This document shows positions 1 through 5,905 of a stretch of DNA of 7,511 nucleotides, in pieces. Origin of the DNA: Streptosporangiaceae bacterium (lineage in GTDB: Bacteria > Actinomycetota > Actinomycetes > Streptosporangiales > Streptosporangiaceae); assembly GCA_030040815.1 (NCBI GenBank), contig JASHSZ010000499.1:1-7511 (forward strand), written 5' to 3'. The position numbers and the translations under genes were made by a program. The stretch's first letter is position 1. Every line of letters starts with the position of its first letter. The notes under the pieces were generated by a model. That model was not told the origin of the DNA. It saw only the letters and a list, made by a program, of their open reading frames with translations, and did no database searches.

Positions 1-362
1 CCACGGGCTACCAGTGGATCGACGCCAGCGACCGGTCCGGCAACGTGCTGTCGTTCCTGCGCTACTCGGCCGACGGGAGCGTGCTGGCGTGCGTCGCGAA
101 CTTCGCCGCAATGCCGCACCACGGCTACCGGATCGGGCTGCCATCGGCCGGGGCGTGGGCAGAGGTCCTCAACACTGACGCCGAGGTGTACGGCGGCAGC
201 GGCGTTGGCAACTTCGGCCGGGTGCAAGCGACCTTCCAGCCGTGGCACGGCCGGCCCGCCTCAGCGGAGCTGAGTATCCCGCCCCTCGGGGTGCTGTGGC
301 TTGCCCCCGAACGGCCCGGCAGCAGCAACGCTCGTCAGCCGGAGTCCCCGCCCGGCTCGTAG
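1..362 (+). CDS. glgB: 1,4-alpha-glucan branching enzyme, C-terminal end (partial)
   Basis: This is the last 119 residues of a gene that begins left of the window; the first complete codon is at 3 and the TAG stop at 360-362. Glycogen branching enzyme cuts alpha-1,4-glucan chains and rejoins them through alpha-1,6 bonds in glycogen synthesis. What is visible is the all-beta C-terminal domain that follows the GH13 barrel. Its family signatures are NVLSFLR, then [17 protein letters not shown], then [17 protein letters not shown], and near the end [21 protein letters not shown]. The catalytic domain lies outside, so catalytic residues cannot be checked. The tail after the domain (about 18 residues, rich in Pro and Ser) looks unstructured. 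The last 28 bp overlap the 3' end of the minus-strand HTH gene, and I see no terminator between them. The family call is firm. Confidence 0.93.
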   Translation, partial: TGYQWIDASDRSGNVLSFLRYSADGSVLACVANFAAMPHHGYRIGLPSAGAWAEVLNTDAEVYGGSGVGNFGRVQATFQPWHGRPASAELSIPPLGVLWLAPERPGSSNARQPESPPGS

Positions 363-625
363 CGCAGCAGGTCTCCGGGCTGGCAGCGCAGCTCCGCGCA
401 CAGCGCTGCCAGCGTGCTGAACCTGATCGCCCTGGCCCGGCCGTTCTTCAGCACCGACAGGTTCACCACGGTGATGCCGACCCGCTGGGACAGCTCGGTC
501 AGCGTCATGCCGCGCGCGGCGAGCATGTCGTCGAGCCGGATCCGGATAGCCGGGGCGCCCCGGTCCGCGTCGGTCCCCGGGTCTTCGCCGGCCGGCCGCG
601 CCGTGGCTCGGTTGGTGGTCGCCAT
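335..625 (-). CDS. Small Cro/C1-type (XRE) helix-turn-helix regulator, partner of DUF2975 protein
   Basis: A 96-residue DNA-binding protein. Residues 28-90 form a compact Cro/C1 fold: [24 protein letters not shown], with the recognition helix around [11 protein letters not shown] (53-63), ending in [20 protein letters not shown]. That ending is typical of the HTH_26/YozG-like group. Residues 1-26 are a charged, probably disordered extension. The ATG at 625-623 shares its A with the TGA (627-625) of the DUF2975 gene, giving a TGATG junction, so translation is probably coupled; I see no separate strong ribosome site. HTH proteins of this type commonly sit beside DUF2975 membrane proteins in Firmicutes and Actinobacteria, and the gene order here fits. 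It may bind the inverted repeat at 1422-1449 (inference). The 3' end overlaps the end of glgB by 28 bp. The reading frame stays open upstream to 1138, but the longer form would overlap the DUF2975 gene and has no sensible N-terminus. Confidence 0.9.
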   Translation of the reverse strand: MATTNRATARPAGEDPGTDADRGAPAIRIRLDDMLAARGMTLTELSQRVGITVVNLSVLKNGRARAIRFSTLAALCAELRCQPGDLLRYEPGGDSG

Positions 626-1392
626 CACACCGTGGCCCGCAGTTCCTCGTCCATCACCGCGCCAGCCCGGGTCACGCTGGCGAATGCCAGCAGTGCGACC
701 CCGCCGAGCGCGGGCACCGGAAGCAGCGCCTGAAGCGGACCCCAGATAAGCAGGCCCGCCACGATGGTCGCGGCGGTGTACGGCTGCGGTGTCAGCACAA
801 TGTCGGTGAGTACGAAGGTGCCGACCGTGGCGAGCGCACCGACGAGCGCGCAGCCCGCCAGGATCAGCCAGCCGAGCTGGCGCATCAGGGTCGCGGCCCG
901 CGGGGTGAACGGACCGTGCTGCGCCGCGTGCCGGACCAGCCGCACAATCATCAGCAGCACCGCGCCCCACAACAGCACGCTGGGCAGCTTGGTGAGCGCG
1001 AGCAGCGCCCACTGCCCGGCGGTCGGGTGCAGCACGCACGCCTGGAGGTTTTCTACTGAGCCCACCGAGGTGCCAGGCCGGGCCCGCCACGGCTGGGCCC
1101 CAGCAGCCGAGGGGCCGCCGATGCCCGTCGTCACGCACGCCGCGCCGTGCCGGACGCCGGAGCCGTAGAACCCGTCCTTGGCCTCCCAGACGGCGAGCAC
1201 CAGGTACAGCAGCATGAATCCGCCGTAGATCCTGGCGATCGTGCCGAGCGGCCGCATCGTGGCGGCAGCGGGCGCGGCACCCGGGTCGGGCGCCCCGGCC
1301 GATGGTCGCGGACCCCGGACCAGGCCCACCCCGAAGGGAACGACGAGCCCGCCCCCGACAAGCACGATCACGAGCACAGCCAGCAGGGTCAT
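625..1392 (-). CDS. DUF2975 family integral membrane protein
   Basis: A 255-residue membrane protein. Hydrophobic segments fall at about 3-25, 52-69, 125-150, 172-193 and 208-240. The DUF2975 core appears to span 50-255. It has a long loop (about 70-124) containing Cys86 and Cys119, then HGPFTPRAATLMRQLGWLIL after the third segment, and a C-terminal end GAVMDEELRATV that resembles the usual charged DUF2975 tail. The loop may face outside and the two cysteines may form a disulfide (inference). The ATG at 1392 is supported by GGAGGG (1404-1399) six bases upstream. A later ATG at residue 46 (1257) would remove the first hydrophobic segment and the disordered Ala/Pro stretch, but it lacks a comparable ribosome site. 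The biochemical role of DUF2975 is not established. Its consistent pairing with a small HTH regulator suggests a membrane-linked control module, possibly one that sequesters the regulator. Confidence 0.88.
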   Translation of the reverse strand: MTLLAVLVIVLVGGGLVVPFGVGLVRGPRPSAGAPDPGAAPAAATMRPLGTIARIYGGFMLLYLVLAVWEAKDGFYGSGVRHGAACVTTGIGGPSAAGAQPWRARPGTSVGSVENLQACVLHPTAGQWALLALTKLPSVLLWGAVLLMIVRLVRHAAQHGPFTPRAATLMRQLGWLILAGCALVGALATVGTFVLTDIVLTPQPYTAATIVAGLLIWGPLQALLPVPALGGVALLAFASVTRAGAVMDEELRATV

Positions 1393-1398
1393 GGCGGT

Positions 1399-1404
1399 CC
1401 CTCC
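1399..1404 (-). promoter_or_regulatory. Ribosome binding site of DUF2975 gene
   Basis: The minus strand reads GGAGGG six bases before the ATG at 1392. This strong Shine-Dalgarno match is the main reason for preferring the long start over the internal ATG at 1257. Confidence 0.75.
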
Positions 1405-1421
1405 GGTTCCTGGCGAGCGCC

Positions 1422-1455
1422 CTTATCGATAGTCGTTATTATCGATAAGCGATAT
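1422..1455 (-). promoter_or_regulatory. AT-rich inverted repeat (TATCGATA), candidate operator/promoter of the DUF2975-HTH unit
   Basis: CTTATCGATA (1422-1431) and TATCGATAAG (1440-1449) form a perfect 10 bp inverted repeat with an 8 bp spacer. The central octamer TATCGATA is itself a palindrome, so the two copies lie 16 bp centre to centre. A further half-site-like CGATAT follows at 1450-1455. On the minus strand GATAAT (1443-1438) is one base from a TATAAT -10 element, which would put the transcription start in or next to the proximal octamer. I see no good -35 hexamer. The whole element lies in the 82 bp between the metallophosphoesterase stop and the DUF2975 start and is the most AT-rich patch of the window. 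A repressor bound here would block the promoter. The repeat is seen directly; its use as an operator is inferred. Confidence 0.6.
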
Positions 1456-1474
1456 GGTGGCGCCCCGGGGATCC

Positions 1475-1966
1475 TCAGTCAACCGGGACCAGGCGAACGT
1501 CAGCGAGCACGCCGGAGTCGATCTGCAGCACGCCAAAGGTCCCGTGCGGCTGCCTGCGCCGGTCCGTGGGCGAGCCCGGGTTGAAGATCCGGAACCCGCC
1601 GTCGCGCGCGTCGAGCGGGATGTGCGAGTGTCCGAAAACGACCAGGTCCGCATCGGGGAAGGCGGCTCGCATCCGGCGCAGCCGTCCGATGGCTGGGCCG
1701 CTGTCGTGGATCATCGCGAGCCGCAGGCCGGCTAGCTCGGTCTCCAGGCCGGGCAGCGCGCCCCACGCGGCCACGTCTGGCCCATCATTGTTGCCGACGA
1801 CAGCGCACACCGGCGCGTACTGGGCGAACTCGTCGAGCACCGCCGCGGTGCAGACGTCGCCGGCGTGCAGGATCACGTCCGCTCGTCGCAGCCAAGCCGC
1901 CAGGAGCGGCGGGCACGACTTCCACCGGCGCGGCGCGTGGGTATCGGCCACCGCAACGACTCGCAC
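1475..1966 (-). CDS. YfcE/MJ0936-like metallophosphoesterase
   Basis: A 163-residue calcineurin-like phosphoesterase of the small YfcE/MJ0936 (Metallophos_2) group, soluble, expected to use two metal ions to hydrolyse phosphodiesters; the true substrate is unknown. The metal-binding motifs appear in order: D-T-H at 8-10, GD at 36-37, GNND at 58-61, His87 in MIHDSG, and GHSH at 112-115, followed by NPGSPTDRRR at 129-138, a hallmark of this group. I chose the GTG at 1966 because the protein then begins directly with the first beta strand (RVVAVADTH), matches the usual family length, and has AGGA seven bases upstream. The frame stays open to an ATG at 2212, but those 82 extra residues look random. 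It lies upstream of the DUF2975 gene on the same strand, separated by an apparent promoter, so it is probably its own transcription unit or a weak read-through partner. Confidence 0.9.
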   Translation of the reverse strand: MRVVAVADTHAPRRWKSCPPLLAAWLRRADVILHAGDVCTAAVLDEFAQYAPVCAVVGNNDGPDVAAWGALPGLETELAGLRLAMIHDSGPAIGRLRRMRAAFPDADLVVFGHSHIPLDARDGGFRIFNPGSPTDRRRQPHGTFGVLQIDSGVLADVRLVPVD

Positions 1967-2370
1967 CGGCTCATCCTGCCACCGCCCGCAGTGCCGGGCT
2001 GCGCGATGCCCGCCGCGCGCCTGGCCGTATCCAGTGGGCGGCCCGGCGGACCAGACGCGCGGCCTCAGCGGCAAGGGTAGAGCAGCGTCGCGCCGCCGGA
2101 CCGGCGCGTCGTCTGCCGTGGCCGCCGGCCAGGACGAGGCGTGCTGCGCGGGATCATCGACCCCCCCAGGTCCCGGCGTGCCGACCTCAGCCGTACCGGG
2201 AGGCTGACCCAACCAGCACGGAGCAAGCCAGGCGCAACGACGCCTCGCCCTGGCTATCGCAGTTAACCCCGGCCATCCCGGCCGACGCCATCCCCGAGTC
2301 CGGGGATGCGCAAAGCGGCCGGGAACCCTAAACTGCCGGCGACTAGAACCGCTCAGCCGCAGGACGCATC
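1967..2370. other. About 400 bp with no convincing gene, between the divergent phosphoesterase and FHA genes
   Basis: Open frames cross this stretch on both strands, but none gives a recognisable protein, and the third-position GC bias is weaker than in the neighbouring genes. 2161-2167 is a run of seven C. 2213-2370 is the leader of the FHA gene and contains the stem-loop at 2289-2308. TAAACT at 2329-2334 and TAGAAC at 2344-2349 are possible but weak -10 elements for that gene, with no clear -35. The part next to 1966 must hold the promoter of the phosphoesterase, but I cannot place it. Confidence 0.5.
2289..2308. promoter_or_regulatory. Perfect 8 bp stem-loop in the leader of the FHA-like gene
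   Basis: CATCCCCG and CGGGGATG pair perfectly around an AGTC loop. The element sits 62 bp before the GTG start of the FHA-like gene. No T-run follows on either strand, so it does not look like a classical intrinsic terminator. It could be an operator dyad or a structured leader. The dyad is seen; the role is unknown. Confidence 0.4.
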
Positions 2371-3189
2371 GTGACGCTCGACTCGGCCAGGGCCTCGGCG
2401 CATGTCACGAGCCCTGATGGGACAGTAACCCCGATCCCGGAGGGGACGCAGCTGGTGTTCGGCCGTGGCCCGAACGCCGATCTGCTGATCCCGGCCGGGC
2501 CCGGCTTGTCCCGGCGGGCGGGCGTGATCAGCGCGGTGGCCGGCGGTGCCTGGGTGGCCAACATCAGCCACACGCACGCCTTGTATGCCGAGGGCGACGG
2601 TTACCACATCCGGCTGCCACGGCTCGAGGAGTCGAGCGAGCCGTCCAAGGGCTGGTTCTTGCGGGCGGGCACGGCGCTGGTCGGCTCCCGGTCGATGCTG
2701 GACGAGGGCAAGCCGCTGCGGCTCGTCGTGGCGGCCAGCGTGCCATCCAGTCGCGCTTCGTCAGCGCCGGGCCGGCTCGTCGGCGACCCGACTCTGCTGC
2801 CGTTTTACCTCGATCCGAACACCAAGCTGTTCCTGGTCGCGCTGCTGTGGTGCAGGCCGTGGCTGGTCGACCCGGATCGCGCCTCCCCGCTGCCCCGGAC
2901 GCCGGAGATCGCCAGGGCGGCGCTCCAGGTGACCGAGGCGCATCACGAGCTGGCGTGCTTCGACACCGACCCGGCGTTCAGGGACCGGCTGTCGGCGCGG
3001 GTCGGCGAGCACGTCAAGGTGCTGCGACGCAAGCTGCTCGAACGCGGCATGGTACGGCCGGGCGTGCGGCTGTCTGACGAGGTGGCGGTCGGGGCCCTCA
3101 TCGAGAGCGGAGTCATCACCTCAGCCGACCTGGACCGGATCAGCGACCCTGCCTGGTGCTCGCGCCAGGAGGACCTGTGGTGGACCTAG
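2371..3189 (+). CDS. FHA-like domain protein with uncharacterised C-terminal half
   Basis: A 272-residue soluble protein. Residues 10-122 look like a forkhead-associated domain, the fold that reads phosphothreonine: FGRGPNADLLI (30-40) matches the conserved Gly-Arg strand, LSRRAGVI (46-53) the Ser-x-x-His loop, and WVANISHTHALY (61-72) the Asn strand. The usual His is Ala50 here, while Arg32, Ser47 and Asn64 are kept, so this is a divergent FHA domain. Residues 140-272 carry a Trp- and charge-rich region (LLWCRPWLVDP, then HVKVLRRKLLERGMV) that resembles a helical or winged-helix segment, but I do not recognise the family. The GTG start is set by AGGA (2361-2364) six bases upstream. The gene converges on the Ser/Thr kinase gene, with 19 bp between the stops. 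A role as a kinase target or reader is suggested by fold and position only. Confidence 0.82.
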   Translation: MTLDSARASAHVTSPDGTVTPIPEGTQLVFGRGPNADLLIPAGPGLSRRAGVISAVAGGAWVANISHTHALYAEGDGYHIRLPRLEESSEPSKGWFLRAGTALVGSRSMLDEGKPLRLVVAASVPSSRASSAPGRLVGDPTLLPFYLDPNTKLFLVALLWCRPWLVDPDRASPLPRTPEIARAALQVTEAHHELACFDTDPAFRDRLSARVGEHVKVLRRKLLERGMVRPGVRLSDEVAVGALIESGVITSADLDRISDPAWCSRQEDLWWT

Positions 3190-3208
3190 GTCGGGGCGGC
3201 GCGGCCGG

Positions 3209-4795
3209 CTAACTCACCTGGAACCGGGCCTGCGCGCTAGTCCCGGCGGGGTCGGTTACCTGCACCGTGTAGGTACCAGGCGGAATCGACCCGGCGAAAA
3301 AGTCGTGATCCTGATTGAGCGCGTAGTTGAAGGTGCCGTCATCGTCGACGAGCGGGCGAATCGCCGACGTACCCTTCCCGACCAGGGTGATGGTCAGCCG
3401 GTCGCCCGGCGGCCACGACTGGCCGCGAACGATGAAGATCGTGCCGCCGTCGCCGGTGGGCTGGCTGACGGCGATCGCCGGGACGCTGGACGGCAGGTCG
3501 GCAAGGGTTTCGCAGGACGTGCCCGGTGGCGGGCTCCCGCCGCCCTGTGGCGGAGCGCCGCCGCCGGGCGGCGGAGCGATGACGGGTCCGAGGCCGTCAC
3601 ACCCGCCACTCGACCGCGCGGTGCTCCCTGCGGCCGAATGTGACGTGCTCCCCGCAGTCGGGCGCGGCGCCGATCCGGCACCTGCGGTGAACCGTCCGGC
3701 AAGCCAGCTCGCGGCGACGAGTGCCAGCGTCGCGGCGGCCACGCCAGCGATGCGCGGCAGCCGGCCGGTCCATGCTGACGTCGACCCGGTACGAGCGCGC
3801 CGCCCGGTGCTGTCGCCCCGGCCGACCGGCACACCGGCGATCCCGGCCTGGGAACCGATGGTCGCGTCACCGGTAGCCGGGCCGTCCGCCGGAAGCCTCG
3901 ACGCCGACGTGGGCGGCAGCGCGCGGTAGTCCTCGATGAGCGCGAGCGCGGCCGGCGGGAGCGGCGCGGCGCCGAGTTCCCCACTGGCGGCCAGGTCTGG
4001 CGCGACCCGCGCTAGCAACGACGCGGCCGTGGGCCGGTTGCGCGGATCGCGCTCGAGACACGCGGTCACGACGTCGGACAGCTCGGCGGGCAGCCCGCTC
4101 AGGTCTGGCGGCCCGGTGGCGAGGCGCACCAGCACGTCCATCACCGTCTCGCCCTGGTATGGCGGATGCCCAGTCGCGGCGAACAACATGATCGCTCCGA
4201 GCGCATAGACATCGCTCGCCGATGTCGCCTGCCGGGTGTCCCTGGCCTGCTCCGGCGCCATGTAGGCGGGCGTGCCGACGCTGCCGCGGGTCACGGTGAG
4301 CTGGATCCGCTCCGCCGCCCGCGCGACCCCGAAGTCGATCACTCGCGGTCCGTCCGGCGAGACCAGCACGTTGGAGGGTTTGAGATCGCGGTGCACGAGG
4401 CCGACACCGTGAATCGACTCCAGCGCCTCGGCACAGCCGGCCGCCAGCCAGCGAACCGCCTGCGGCGGGATCATGCCGCAGGACCGTACGAGCTGGCTCA
4501 GCGGCGGAGCCGGTACGTACACGGTGGCCAGCCACGGCACGTCCGCCTCGGAGTCGGCCGCCACGACGGCGGCCGTGAAGGCGCCGCTGACCCGGCGGGC
4601 GGCCGCCACCTCCTGGCCGAACCGGGTCCGGAAGTCGGGTTCCTCGGCCAGCTCCGCCTTGATCGTCTTGACTGCGACCAGCCTGCCGGCCGCCGACCGG
4701 CCCAGGTAGACCTGCCCCATAGCCCCGGCACCGAGCCGGCCGAGCAGCGCAAAGCCGCCAATCTGTTCCGGATCCCACCGGCGCAGCGGCTCCAC
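3209..4795 (-). CDS. Transmembrane Ser/Thr protein kinase with extracytoplasmic Ig-like domain
   Basis: A 528-residue one-pass membrane kinase of the bacterial PknB type, which phosphorylates proteins on Ser/Thr. Seen in order: Gly-rich loop GRLGAGAMGQVY (19-30), ATP-binding Lys43, Glu62, catalytic loop HRDLKPSN (135-142, Asp137), DFG (154-156), and APE (180-182). Thr167 and Thr169 in LTVTRGSVGT align with the activating TxT pair of PknB. A linker is followed by a membrane helix at about 349-367, a Ser/Thr-rich stretch, Cys399, a Pro/Gly linker (407-425), Cys428, and a beta-rich domain (about 438-528) resembling Ig-like repeats (FIVRGQSWPPGDRLTITL, then DDGTFNY, then PPGTYTVQVTD). I prefer the GTG at 4795: MEPLRRWDPEQIGGF is the usual N-terminus of actinobacterial kinases, and GGAGG lies eight bases upstream. 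The GTG at 4813 also has a good site and would add six residues, including a TTA leucine codon. The ligand of the outer domain is unknown. Confidence 0.93.
   Translation of the reverse strand: MEPLRRWDPEQIGGFALLGRLGAGAMGQVYLGRSAAGRLVAVKTIKAELAEEPDFRTRFGQEVAAARRVSGAFTAAVVAADSEADVPWLATVYVPAPPLSQLVRSCGMIPPQAVRWLAAGCAEALESIHGVGLVHRDLKPSNVLVSPDGPRVIDFGVARAAERIQLTVTRGSVGTPAYMAPEQARDTRQATSASDVYALGAIMLFAATGHPPYQGETVMDVLVRLATGPPDLSGLPAELSDVVTACLERDPRNRPTAASLLARVAPDLAASGELGAAPLPPAALALIEDYRALPPTSASRLPADGPATGDATIGSQAGIAGVPVGRGDSTGRRARTGSTSAWTGRLPRIAGVAAATLALVAASWLAGRFTAGAGSAPRPTAGSTSHSAAGSTARSSGGCDGLGPVIAPPPGGGAPPQGGGSPPPGTSCETLADLPSSVPAIAVSQPTGDGGTIFIVRGQSWPPGDRLTITLVGKGTSAIRPLVDDDGTFNYALNQDHDFFAGSIPPGTYTVQVTDPAGTSAQARFQVS
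3521..3577 (-). repeat. Pro/Gly-rich coding repeat in the kinase linker
   Basis: Imperfect units of the type PPPGGG and PPQGGG fill residues 407-425 of the kinase, encoded by a GC-rich, self-complementary stretch. Protein-wise it is a flexible spacer between the membrane and the outer beta domain, flanked by the only two cysteines of the extracytoplasmic part. Such DNA can vary in unit number between strains. Confidence 0.5.
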
Positions 4796-4827
4796 TAACG
4801 CTGCCTCCGCCACGGTTTCATCTCCTC
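4796..4827 (-). promoter_or_regulatory. Two alternative ribosome binding sites and starts of the kinase, with a TTA triplet
   Basis: The minus strand carries GAGGAG (4827-4822) eight bases before GTG 4813, and GGAGG (4808-4804) eight bases before GTG 4795. Both GTGs are in the kinase frame. A TTA triplet (4798-4796) is in frame between them. TTA leucine codons are rare in such GC-rich genomes; I saw no other in the likely genes of this window. The second start gives the usual family N-terminus. Confidence 0.6.
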
Positions 4828-4888
4828 ACGGCGCAGGGCGACACCACCCATGATGTCCCGTTTCGTGACTGGAGTGGCGTTACCAGCA

Positions 4889-4916
4889 ACCCTAGGCGAC
4901 CCGTGAACCTCCGCAA
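4889..4916 (-). promoter_or_regulatory. Candidate promoter of the Ser/Thr kinase
   Basis: On the minus strand TTGCGG (4916-4911) and TAGGGT (4894-4889) are separated by 16 bp, a plausible housekeeping-type -35/-10 pair. Transcription would start near 4882, leaving a leader of roughly 70-90 bases. It lies in the 146 bp gap after the Nudix gene stop, where I see no intrinsic terminator, so read-through from the Nudix gene is also possible. Confidence 0.35.
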
Positions 4917-4959
4917 CGGCACCTTAAGTCCCCAGTAGCAAGGCTCCCTCCTGCCCCGA

Positions 4960-5895
4960 TCACAGCAGGCCGAGCAGCCACCCCGGACCCGCGACGGCAG
5001 CGCCGGCGGCTAGGCACCGCTGCCGCAGCTCGCGGTCAGCAGTGATCACGACCCGCCGTCCTGGCGTGTGCGCGGCCAGTACGGCGATCGTGTCGTCTCC
5101 GGAGCCGGGAGCAGCGAGCACCCGGACCGGTCCGGGCTGAGCATCGGCGGCGGATCGCGCCGGGCCTTCCACCACCAGGACCACCTCCGGCAGCCAGCGC
5201 AGGTGCGTCTGGCCGTCGGCCATCCGGGCAAGCTCCCCGGTCCCGCCGCCCTCGACCACGGCTCCGTCCGGTGGCGCAGCCGCGTCCATGTCGGCCGGCA
5301 GCCCGGTCAGACCCTCCGTTACCAGCTCAGACAGCTGGTCGCGGAGCCGCACCGTGGCACCCGTCCGGTCGCGCCACCACCCGTCAGGTCGCGAACCGAC
5401 CACGTTCGCGCTATCCACGATGATCGTCACCCGAGACAGCTGAGCGGCCAGCTCGGCCCAGTGCGCGGCGAGGCCGGGATGCAAGTCCAGCGTCCCGACT
5501 CGATCCAACGGCACCCACCCGACCTCATCGGTCTCGTCGTCGTCGGCGCGCACTGCGAACTGCCGGTCCGCCTCGGCGAGCACGGTGGTATATGACCAGC
5601 CGCCATGGTCGTCGGTGAACACCGCCCGTTGCCGGACCGCTTCCGGCGGCACGCCGCACTCCTCGTGGGCCTCACGGAGCGCCGCGGCGAGCGCGGATTC
5701 GTGGCTGTCCCGCGCCCCGCCGGGCAGTCCCCAGGTGCCGCCATGGTGGCTCCACCAGGTGCGCCGCTGCAGCAGCACGGGACCCTCGGTCACGTAGGCG
5801 AGCAGTCCGGCCGCGCCGAACCGGCCCCAGTGCCGGTGCCCGAGCTCGCAGCGAACCCAGCCATTCCCGTCCCGGCTAGTCATCGGGCGCGCCAT
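4960..5895 (-). CDS. Nudix hydrolase fused to a PIN/NYN-like domain
   Basis: A 311-residue soluble two-domain protein. Residues 20-152 are a Nudix domain, a family that hydrolyses nucleoside diphosphates linked to another group. The Nudix box is perfect: Gly60, five residues, Glu66, seven residues, Arg74-Glu75, then HEECGV (77-82), preceded by WGLPGGARD. Residues 155-311 begin VTIIVDSANVVGSRPDGWWRDR and continue with VVLVVEG (238-244), GSGDDTI (264-270) and VVITADRELRQRC (282-294). Acidic residues at the ends of predicted beta strands (Asp161, Glu243, Asp267, Asp268, Asp287) give the look of a PIN/NYN-type nuclease fold. I chose the ATG at 5895 because GGAGG (5910-5906) lies ten bases upstream; the ATG at 5883 has no such site. 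The frame is open to 6003, but that extension would run into sppA on the opposite strand and looks random. The gene diverges from sppA. The Nudix part is certain; nuclease activity of the second domain is inferred. Confidence 0.9.
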   Translation of the reverse strand: MARPMTSRDGNGWVRCELGHRHWGRFGAAGLLAYVTEGPVLLQRRTWWSHHGGTWGLPGGARDSHESALAAALREAHEECGVPPEAVRQRAVFTDDHGGWSYTTVLAEADRQFAVRADDDETDEVGWVPLDRVGTLDLHPGLAAHWAELAAQLSRVTIIVDSANVVGSRPDGWWRDRTGATVRLRDQLSELVTEGLTGLPADMDAAAPPDGAVVEGGGTGELARMADGQTHLRWLPEVVLVVEGPARSAADAQPGPVRVLAAPGSGDDTIAVLAAHTPGRRVVITADRELRQRCLAAGAAVAGPGWLLGLL

Positions 5896-5905
5896 ACCGG
5901 AGGAG

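Noticed and set aside
626..1138. Longer form of the HTH protein starting at 1138
   Set aside because: The extension overlaps the DUF2975 gene in another frame, reads as Arg/Ala/Gly-rich shadow sequence, and the TGATG junction gives a clear start at 625.
1423..1449. TTATCGATA-like sites as DnaA boxes or an origin
   Set aside because: They lack the TTATCCACA core, there are only two copies, and they form an exact inverted repeat placed like an operator. No origin genes are nearby.
2161..2167. Run of seven C as a phase-variable slippage site
   Set aside because: It lies in sequence without a convincing gene, so there is no frame for it to switch.
1566..2207. A 213-residue plus-strand open frame opposite the phosphoesterase
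   Set aside because: Ser/Arg/Ala-rich sequence with no motif, antisense to a gene with complete catalytic motifs.
1967..2212. N-terminal extension of the metallophosphoesterase to the ATG at 2212
   Set aside because: The extra 82 residues are low-complexity in look and precede the first family strand. The GTG at 1966 has a ribosome site and gives the normal family length.
2289..2308. Stem-loop as an intrinsic terminator
   Set aside because: No T-run follows on either strand, and both flanking genes point away from it, so there is no transcript to end here.
3190..3208. Bidirectional terminator between the FHA-like and kinase genes
   Set aside because: The 19 bp are only GC-rich; I see no stem with flanking A/T runs.
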